From the NCBI GenBank assembly GCA_946478935.1, contig CAMLEL010000109.1:1-7604 (forward strand): a stretch of DNA of 7,604 nucleotides, given 5' to 3'. Below are positions 1 through 4,671 of this stretch, piece by piece (the stretch's first letter is position 1; each line of letters starts with the position of its first letter). The DNA comes from an uncultured Armatimonadota bacterium. GTDB lineage: Bacteria > Armatimonadota > Fimbriimonadia > Fimbriimonadales > Fimbriimonadaceae. The notes beneath the pieces were generated by a model. The model was not told the DNA's origin. It searched no databases and saw nothing but the letters and a program-made list of their open reading frames with translations. Both the position numbers and the translations under genes were made by a program.

Positions 1-360
1 AATGGCGATGACGCCAAGAACGTCGAAGCCATCGCCAAAACTCTCGATTCGCGGGTCGGCAACTGGAACAAGTCCAACCTGAAGGCATTTGTCATCTTCG
101 TCACCGATAGCGCGAGTAAGCCCGAGACCGTTAAAAAGATCGAAGAGATCACGGCCAAGTCGGGCGTGAAGATCGCCATGGCGTGGATCGACAAGGGCGA
201 CGAAGCGATCGAGCAGTACGCAATCAACACTGATGCCAAAGTCAAGAACACGGTCTTGGTCTACAAAGACATGAAGGTCGTCTCCAAGTTCGTAAACCTC
301 AAGGCGGACGAAAAGGGCCTCCAACAGTTGCAGGCAGCCGTCAACGGCATCACGAAGTAA
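1..360 (+). CDS. Thioredoxin-fold-like protein, C-terminal part (5' end outside window)
   Basis: The reading frame is open from base 1 to the TAA at 358-360 and gives the last 119 residues of a protein that starts upstream. The visible part alternates hydrophobic strands and amphipathic helices: AFVIFVTD, then a helix (KPETVKKIEEITAKSG), then VKIAMAWID, a helix ending in EQYAIN, NTVLVYKDMKVVSKFVN, and a C-terminal helix. That strand order and the 'TVLVYKDMKVVSKFVN' hairpin resemble the second half of thioredoxin-like domains found in secreted proteins of Planctomycetes-like and Armatimonadota-like bacteria. No CxxC is visible, so a redox role cannot be claimed; any active site could be upstream. 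The first in-frame ATG seen (166) is internal and is not the true start, because coding-type sequence continues before it. A strong terminator follows 15 bases after the stop. The family assignment is by eye and moderate. Confidence 0.75.
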   Translation, partial: NGDDAKNVEAIAKTLDSRVGNWNKSNLKAFVIFVTDSASKPETVKKIEEITAKSGVKIAMAWIDKGDEAIEQYAINTDAKVKNTVLVYKDMKVVSKFVNLKADEKGLQQLQAAVNGITK

Positions 361-374
361 TTCCTCCCTCCCCC

Positions 375-410
375 AAAACCCCGCCTAAATCTCCTGGGCG
401 GGGTTTTTTT
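375..410 (+). terminator. Rho-independent terminator of the thioredoxin-like gene
   Basis: A perfect 11-bp stem pairs AAAACCCCGCC (375-385) with GGCGGGGTTTT (397-407) around an 11-base loop. The stem is followed by an uninterrupted T run to 410. It sits 15 bases past the stop codon at 358-360. It separates the upstream gene from the winged-helix gene that starts at 426, so the latter must have its own promoter. Confidence 0.93.
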
Positions 411-413
411 ATT

Positions 414-419
414 TACAAT
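414..419 (+). promoter_or_regulatory. Candidate -10 element for a leaderless mRNA
   Basis: TACAAT (5 of 6 matches to TATAAT) ends six bases before the ATG at 426, so transcription would start at or within a base of the start codon. No convincing Shine-Dalgarno lies between it and the ATG; only AGG at 420-422 is present, too close to be a good site. The expected -35 position falls in the upstream terminator stem and shows no TTGACA-like sequence. This TANNNT-just-before-ATG arrangement is typical of leaderless genes in, for example, Deinococcus and actinobacteria. Placing it here is inference. Confidence 0.35.
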
Positions 420-425
420 AGGTCC

Positions 426-1637
426 ATGGATTTGCTTGACCCACGCAGACTTCAAGCCTGGTGGTCCCACCGACAGGGCCTTGGCTCCGTCGATACATCT
501 CTCGATCCCGCTGACGTGCTGGAAAGGTATGGCTGGGCGCGCACGGTCGGAGGTGCAAATCCATACCTCACCCTGTTCTCGCGCGCCGGAATCTCACGCG
601 AAGTCGCAGATCAATCGATCAAACAGACTCAGATCCATGAACTACCGTCAGCGCGAGGTTGTACCTACTTGATTCCCGCCAGCCAATTCGAGCTTGCGCT
701 CAAAGTCGGCCAAGGGTTTTCGGATGAAGCGGCAATGAACACCGCACGAAAATTCCTCGGCGTAACGGATGCCGAGATCGAGAGCCTCATGAAGGCTGTT
801 GAAAATGCTCTTACGGGCGGCCAGCTGGATCCCAAACAGCTTAAAGATTCCGTTGGCGGTGCATCACGCAACTTGGGCGACGAAGGTAAGAAGCGCGGGC
901 AGACGACAACGCTGCCCTTGGCGCTTGGCTTTCTCCAGAGCCAAGGGCGCATCCGCCGAATTCCCGTTAATGGCCGCTTGGATCAGCAACGGTACGCCTA
1001 TGCGCTTTGGCGGCCCTCCCCGCTCGAAGGGTCTCGAATGACAAAGGAGGAAGCCTATGCAAAGCTCTCCGAACTGTACTTTCGCTGGGCCGGACCCGCG
1101 TCTCAAGCGCACTTTCAATGGTTCTCAGGTCTTGGCGTGAAAGCCTCCAAAGACGCCATGAATCAAACCGACCTCTCGCCTATCGAAGGCACGGAGTGGT
1201 ATATCGATGCCGCCAGTTTGGACGCATTTCAGAAGTTCAAACCCTCAGATGCCCCCAGCTATTCCTTGGTTGCGGGGATTGACTCGCACCTGCTGCTCCG
1301 CCGAGACCTCCAGAACCTGATCCTGCCCGAAGATCGCACGAAAAAGATCGCCGGGGAAAAGGGACCGCTTGAGGCAGGCAATGGCCTCATGGATCTTAGC
1401 AACAACGCGATCCTCGACCGTGGACGAGTCGTGGGAATTTGGGAATTCGATCCGGAATCCATGCAAATTGTGTATTCGACGTTCATTGCCGAGTCCCAGG
1501 CGATGCGCGAAGCAATCGAGCGTACCGAAGCATTCGCAAGGAACCAGCTCGGCGACGTCCGCTCCTTCAGTCTCGACAGCCCAGCAAGCCGCCACCCAAA
1601 AATCGAAGCCCTCCGTCAACTGGCGGGCATTCAGTAA
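426..1637 (+). CDS. Winged-helix DNA-binding (HTH_42, AlkZ-like) family protein lacking the QxQ motif
   Basis: The 403-residue protein follows the layout of the HTH_42/AlkZ family of winged-helix proteins, whose studied members (AlkZ, and YcaQ/AlkX) are DNA glycosylases that unhook crosslinks or bulky alkyl lesions. Landmarks are the N-terminal helix and 'NPYLTLFSRAG' (45-55), 'SARGCTYLIPASQFEL' (75-90, family form RGTLHLVPA), a wing-like segment (160-197) with 'GRIRRIPVNGRLDQQRYAYALW', the helical 'RWAGPASQAHFQWFSGL' (220-236), 'SLVAGIDSHLLLRRDLQNLI' (280-299, family form LLPxFDxxLLxxRDR) and 'NNAILDRGRVVGIWEF' (326-341). Length matches the family (about 360-410). Glycosylases carry QxQ or QxD about eight residues before the 'PY' strand; here that stretch reads W-A-R-T-V (37-41), so the catalytic residues look absent. 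The ATG at 426 is the first in-frame start after the terminator. It stands alone on its strand in this window. Base-excision activity is therefore doubtful, though DNA binding is likely. Confidence 0.85.
   Translation: MDLLDPRRLQAWWSHRQGLGSVDTSLDPADVLERYGWARTVGGANPYLTLFSRAGISREVADQSIKQTQIHELPSARGCTYLIPASQFELALKVGQGFSDEAAMNTARKFLGVTDAEIESLMKAVENALTGGQLDPKQLKDSVGGASRNLGDEGKKRGQTTTLPLALGFLQSQGRIRRIPVNGRLDQQRYAYALWRPSPLEGSRMTKEEAYAKLSELYFRWAGPASQAHFQWFSGLGVKASKDAMNQTDLSPIEGTEWYIDAASLDAFQKFKPSDAPSYSLVAGIDSHLLLRRDLQNLILPEDRTKKIAGEKGPLEAGNGLMDLSNNAILDRGRVVGIWEFDPESMQIVYSTFIAESQAMREAIERTEAFARNQLGDVRSFSLDSPASRHPKIEALRQLAGIQ
1598..1628 (-). terminator. Possible minus-strand terminator inside the end of the convergent gene
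   Basis: On the minus strand, GCCC-G-CC (1628-1622) can pair with GG-A-GGGC (1614-1608) around a 7-base loop with one G·A mismatch. This is followed by TTCGA and five Ts (1602-1598). It starts 10 bases after the TAG of the minus-strand gene (1640-1638), a suitable place to end the operon. The stem is short and the T run is displaced by five bases, so this is a weak candidate. It lies within the coding sequence of the opposite gene. Confidence 0.25.
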
Positions 1638-2078
1638 CTATCGAGACCCGGAAGTTGCCATTGCTTGCTCCACTTCAAACTCGATCTTCAGTTCCTGCTC
1701 ATCCCCACCGGGCCACATTTCAAACGGCCCACCGTCCGAGTCAGGATAGCGTCGAGGGAACCACTCGCCCGACACAAAATTGCCATCCCAGCTTCCCACG
1801 TACTCGTATGGGATGCCCACTCCGCTTTGCGTAGGCTCTGTGGTCCAAGTGTAGGTGCGGGTAATCAGGACTTCTCCCTTCCGCTCGATGTACGCCCCAA
1901 TGAGCTCGAATTCACCATCCTTGTCGGTACCTGAACCCGTGATTCGGCCCCTTTGGATGTTCAGGTGGATCGATTCCGTAATCCTGAGTCCGAATTGGAT
2001 CGACCATCCTGCCCAAGCGCCAGATAGTTCATTGAAGTCTCGCACGATGCTATGTGGGCTCGCCAAGCTTTGCTGCAA
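1638..2078 (-). CDS. Small hypothetical protein, beta-rich, in SelW-like operon
   Basis: I do not recognise a named family. The protein (146 residues from a TTG at 2078, or 135 from a GTG at 2045-2043) has no signal peptide, membrane segment or cysteine. It has a repeating beta-strand pattern: LSGAWAGWSIQFGLRITESIHLNIQRGRITGSGTDKDGEFELIGAY, then YEYVGSWDGNFVSGEWF, suggesting a small antiparallel barrel or sandwich of the lipocalin-like kind. The C-terminus is acidic (DEQELKIEFEVEQ). Start choice is uncertain. TTG overlaps the end of the SelW-like gene by 29 bases and has GAGGAG 13 bases upstream. GTG lies four bases after that gene's TAG and would begin VRDFNELSGAW, close to where the conserved-looking region starts, but has no Shine-Dalgarno. 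Either way it is translationally close to the SelW-like gene. Its TAG (1640-1638) abuts the TAA of the convergent gene. Confidence 0.7.
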   Translation of the reverse strand: MQQSLASPHSIVRDFNELSGAWAGWSIQFGLRITESIHLNIQRGRITGSGTDKDGEFELIGAYIERKGEVLITRTYTWTTEPTQSGVGIPYEYVGSWDGNFVSGEWFPRRYPDSDGGPFEMWPGGDEQELKIEFEVEQAMATSGSR

Positions 2079-2313
2079 CGAGCTTCATTATCTCCTCGAT
2101 ATTTGCATGTCGTCCGACCTGATGCTTAGAAAACACCAGGCGTCCGTCCAACTCGACGTCGAACACACCGCCGCCCGACGGAATCAACTCGATCGATTCG
2201 ATCAGGTGTGGCTTCTTGAGCGGCTGTTTGAATCTATTCACAAGTGCTTCCGCCAAACTGGCGGCGCGTGGAAAATAGGTTCATTCGGTGCAAAACGTGA
2301 TTCGCACTTTCAT
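2050..2313 (-). CDS. SelW-like Rdx-family protein with in-frame UGA: probable selenoprotein
   Basis: The frame reads MKVRITFCTE-(UGA)-TYFPRAASLAEAL and continues to LIPSGGGVFDVELDGRLVFSKHQVGRH, ending at TAG 2052-2050: 87 residues counting the UGA as one. Rdx (SelT/SelW/SelH) proteins are small thioredoxin-fold redox proteins whose N-terminal strand ends in CxxC or CxxU, followed by Y-x-P-R-A-x-x-L-A and later GVFEVxxDGxLVFSKxxxGR. All these blocks are present, and the UGA (2283-2281, residue 11) falls exactly on the second redox position after C8. Coding similarity continues upstream of it, so it is most simply read as selenocysteine. A stem-loop follows (2264-2250). Start: ATG 2313-2311 has AGG directly against it; the in-frame GTG at 2307-2305 has GAGGA five bases upstream and may be the real start (VRITFC). 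The gene lies 22 bases after the M1 peptidase stop and overlaps or abuts the next gene. The main alternative is a nonsense mutation or sequencing error at a Cys codon (TGC/TGT to TGA). Confidence 0.85.
2250..2264 (-). promoter_or_regulatory. Candidate bacterial SECIS stem-loop
   Basis: On the minus strand CCGCCA (2264-2259) pairs perfectly with TGGCGG (2255-2250) around the loop GUU (2258-2256). The loop begins 22 bases after the UGA (2283-2281). Known bacterial SECIS elements are hairpins in the coding region just downstream of the UGA, with a short apical loop carrying a G in its first positions, bound by SelB. The stem, the G-first loop and the spacing all fit. The loop is at the minimum size, and the stem covers codons 17-22 of the conserved A-A-S-L-A-E stretch, so part of the pairing could be a by-product of codon choice. 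Confidence 0.5.
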
Positions 2314-2335
2314 CCTCACAGTTTACCAATGCGCC

Positions 2336-4528
2336 TCAAAGTCGGAACACGAACTTGCCCTGCGTCTTGGGTTCAGATTCACCCCTTAGAAACCTGCCCA
2401 GTTCATCGAAAACCATGAGGCGTGTTCGGCCAAAGTCAGGCGGATGCATAATCTTTCCAGCGCCAATCGCGCAATGCTTGCCGCCCGGCAAGGAAACCAG
2501 GGCGACGAACCCGCCCTTGGTGAGATCGACTCGCGTTCCTTTATAGATCGCCACACGTCCGTCCGACGCGATTCCCGCCCGTTGGTACAGGTCCCGAAGT
2601 CGCGGAGATTCGGCCGGCGTACCCACGATAAAATGGCCAGACAAGTCGGCCGGCAACTCTTTTCCTGAAGTCCGTCCCAGTCCCTGGAGCCAGGCCTTGT
2701 CAGATGCCAAGTCAATCCGGCGGAACCGACGGACGGTTCCCGCTAGGTCGACAGGAGATTCCGATGCGTCGATCTTTCTAACGATCCGCCTCCAGGGATC
2801 GAATGACACGAGGTTTGGCTTCTCAGTGACCGCAATGCGGAACTCACCTCCTTCCAAGCTAACGACCTTAAACTCTTGCTTGCTACCCGATCGGATCAAA
2901 ACTTCCGCAGAGATCCGGTAGGGTTGCCCCCGAAAGGTGACATTCCCAACCACCGCGCCAGGAATGTAGCGCACGTTTTGAATCTCAAAGTCTGCAAAAC
3001 CCGGCCTTCTCACCCACTGATCAAAGAACCACTTCAAGTCCTTGCCCGAAGCCTTGGCCACATTTTTCTCAAAATCTTCCCACTCCCCACCTCGAGTGCG
3101 ATCTTGGCCCGCAATCCAATCTCGGCAGGCTCGGACAAAGTTCGCCGTTCCGATTTCCTGCTCCAGCATTTGAAGGACGAAGGCGCCCTTGCCATAACCC
3201 AGAGTCGTAGCTTCGGGACCGATTTCCGCTGGCGCGTCTGCCAGTGGCGCTAAATTGTAAGCTTCTTCGTCGATACTGGGCGTCTGGATAAAGGCGATTG
3301 AACGTTCCTCCTTGTTGCCGAGCGGTGCATTCCGACCAAAATAACCCTGGCACCAAACGGCAAAGCTTTCATTCCAGAGAGAGGTCAGATACGTGTTGTT
3401 GACCATGCCGCCGAACCAGGTATGCCCGAGTTCATGCGAGTCTTCCCCACTGTAATAGCCGCTGGTGACAAACGAATAGCCCTCCAGCGCGCCGCCTCCG
3501 TAAGTCGGCGTCATCACCGATCCGTATCCGGAAAACGGATACTTCCCAAAATCCTCGAATGTCTTCACAATCAGCGGAAAGAACTTCGGCTGCAGCTTTA
3601 AATGCGCATCATCCAGCGCCATGCTCCAGCACCGATAGGTTCGCCCATCGATCACTTGTTCGGCAACCTTGTACGGACCGGCATTCAGGCTCCAGTACGA
3701 AATGGGCATCGCCATTTCATAGGCGGTTTCGCGAAAGTCCGGCTTCTCTACCGACTCGATCATTTCCCCGTGCGTGATGACCTTCCAATTCAGCGGAGTA
3801 CGCACTCGGATGCCGAACGGTGCCGGCTTCCTGGCAATCATCGGGTACCAATAGTCATTGGTCAGCAGCGCCTCATTGGCTCGAATCGATCCTGCATAGC
3901 CCGGCTTGTCGACGACTCCCGTATAGTCCAGCGTCAAGCGGTCACCATCTTTCGCTCCACCAACCATAACGATGCCACCAATCTGAATCCAATCGTTAGC
4001 CCCTTCAACCGACTTCACCCGGTAATTCGGGCCCAGCCGAAGCATCAAATTGTCAGAAGTCCCTGTGGCTCGCACCGCGATTTTGTCTTGAATCCGAACC
4101 GACTTGGTGGGAATCTCGAACGTGACAACCAGGTCGTGCCGCTCGATCCTCCACCCGAAATCCTCCCGCTCATCGACGAACTTCGTGAGGCGGCGACCAT
4201 CCGTCTCGAAAAGCCTCTCGCCCACATCCTCGCTCGTAAGCGGGGTTGTAAACACCACGTAACTCTGCCCCCAAGGCGCCTTGCCGGACGCTGCCCGCCA
4301 ACCAAAACGACCCGTCTCATAGGCGCTGTTGATCTTGAATACCGTGAATGGGTTCCGGCCATTCCAAGCTCCCTCGACACTCTTCGCGCTCAGTCCGGCC
4401 ACGTCGCGCGCTTGCGCGAGTCGATTGAGATCCTGGACAAATGAGTCCTGACGGAGTAGGAGGAGGGAAACTGCGACCAGCATAAGGGCCAGTATTCCCA
4501 ACATGAAAGCATGGATTCGACTATGCAT
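2336..4528 (-). CDS. M1-family (gluzincin) metallopeptidase, membrane-anchored
   Basis: Zinc peptidase of the M1 aminopeptidase family, 730 residues. A short basic start and a hydrophobic segment (about 7-26) without a clear cleavage site suggest an N-terminal anchor with the enzyme outside the cytoplasm. A beta-rich N-domain (about 55-290) precedes the catalytic domain (about 295-510). Zinc ligands are H365 and H369 in HELGH, with E366 as the catalytic base and E387 in WNESFA as third ligand. Y445 in LGYGKGAFVLQML matches the transition-state tyrosine. The substrate-binding GxMEN is replaced by GALEG (346-350); its glutamate (E349) is kept. Spacing from HEXXH to E387 is 17 residues, one fewer than the usual 18. 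After 'WFFDQWVRRPGFADFEI' come a beta domain (about 510-590) and an unassigned C-terminal domain. The ATG at 4528 has no good Shine-Dalgarno and lies in a hairpin loop; M9 (4504) is an alternative. It ends with TGA, 22 bases before the SelW-like gene. Confidence 0.93.
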   Translation of the reverse strand: MHSRIHAFMLGILALMLVAVSLLLLRQDSFVQDLNRLAQARDVAGLSAKSVEGAWNGRNPFTVFKINSAYETGRFGWRAASGKAPWGQSYVVFTTPLTSEDVGERLFETDGRRLTKFVDEREDFGWRIERHDLVVTFEIPTKSVRIQDKIAVRATGTSDNLMLRLGPNYRVKSVEGANDWIQIGGIVMVGGAKDGDRLTLDYTGVVDKPGYAGSIRANEALLTNDYWYPMIARKPAPFGIRVRTPLNWKVITHGEMIESVEKPDFRETAYEMAMPISYWSLNAGPYKVAEQVIDGRTYRCWSMALDDAHLKLQPKFFPLIVKTFEDFGKYPFSGYGSVMTPTYGGGALEGYSFVTSGYYSGEDSHELGHTWFGGMVNNTYLTSLWNESFAVWCQGYFGRNAPLGNKEERSIAFIQTPSIDEEAYNLAPLADAPAEIGPEATTLGYGKGAFVLQMLEQEIGTANFVRACRDWIAGQDRTRGGEWEDFEKNVAKASGKDLKWFFDQWVRRPGFADFEIQNVRYIPGAVVGNVTFRGQPYRISAEVLIRSGSKQEFKVVSLEGGEFRIAVTEKPNLVSFDPWRRIVRKIDASESPVDLAGTVRRFRRIDLASDKAWLQGLGRTSGKELPADLSGHFIVGTPAESPRLRDLYQRAGIASDGRVAIYKGTRVDLTKGGFVALVSLPGGKHCAIGAGKIMHPPDFGRTRLMVFDELGRFLRGESEPKTQGKFVFRL

Positions 4529-4539
4529 GGCTCGAATCC
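4513..4539 (-). promoter_or_regulatory. Hairpin enclosing the M1 peptidase start codon
   Basis: A perfect 8-bp inverted repeat, GGATTCGA (4539-4532 on the minus strand) and TCGAATCC (4520-4513), encloses an 11-base loop that contains the ATG at 4528-4526 and a small ATGCAT palindrome. It begins 12 bases beyond the 3' end of the tRNA. It could affect translation initiation, or mark the boundary for tRNA 3' processing. The pairing is seen directly; the role is inferred. Confidence 0.4.
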
Positions 4540-4551
4540 GATCGATTGGAA

Positions 4552-4628
4552 TGGTAGCGGAGACCAGACTTGAACTGGTGACCTAACGGGTATGAACCGT
4601 TCGCTCTAACCAACTGAGCTACTCCGCC
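4552..4628 (-). tRNA. tRNA-Met (CAU), elongator type, CCA encoded
   Basis: A complete 77-base cloverleaf can be drawn on the minus strand. The acceptor GGCGGAG (4628-4622) pairs with CTCCGCT (one G·U at the end), followed by discriminator A and a genomically encoded CCA (4554-4552). The D arm is GCTC/GAGC with the loop AGTTGGTTA. The anticodon stem AACGG/CCGTT encloses the loop TTCATAC, giving anticodon CAU. The variable loop is AGGTC, and the T arm ACCAG/CTGGT encloses TTCAAGT. The anticodon stem lacks the three G-C pairs of initiator tRNA, so it is elongator Met. A tRNA-Ile2 in which C34 becomes lysidine cannot be fully excluded. It lies 28 bases after the permease stop and 23 bases before the peptidase start, all on the same strand. 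Confidence 0.97.
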
Positions 4629-4644
4629 ACAAGAACGCGGACGG

Positions 4645-4671
4645 ATTTTACCTGAGCTACTCTCTGCGCAA
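4645..4671 (-). promoter_or_regulatory. Weak candidate promoter for the tRNA
   Basis: On the minus strand TAAAAT (4650-4645) resembles a -10 element, and TTGCGC (4671-4666) could be a poor -35 with a short 15-base spacer. Transcription would begin about 10 bases before the tRNA 5' end. The -35 half lies inside the last codons of the permease gene. If this is not real, the tRNA depends on read-through from the permease transcript. Confidence 0.25.

Noticed and set aside
2050..2256. A 68-residue protein starting at TTG 2256 as the full gene
   Set aside because: The family match continues upstream through the in-frame TGA to CxxU, so this is the truncated tail of the SelW-like gene.
2281..2283. 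UGA read as a simple nonsense mutation (pseudogene)
   Set aside because: It falls exactly at the one codon where the family uses Sec, the rest of the gene is intact, and a SECIS-like hairpin follows. It is kept as the main alternative but judged less likely.
1855..2418. 187-residue plus-strand frame
   Set aside because: It runs opposite across three minus-strand genes and shows no protein-like pattern.
3602..4444. 280-residue plus-strand frame
   Set aside because: It is antisense to the M1 peptidase catalytic gene, has no recognisable motif, and its composition fits a shadow frame.
4552..4628. Initiator tRNA-fMet
   Set aside because: It lacks the three G-C pairs in the anticodon stem and has elongator-type D-arm sequence.
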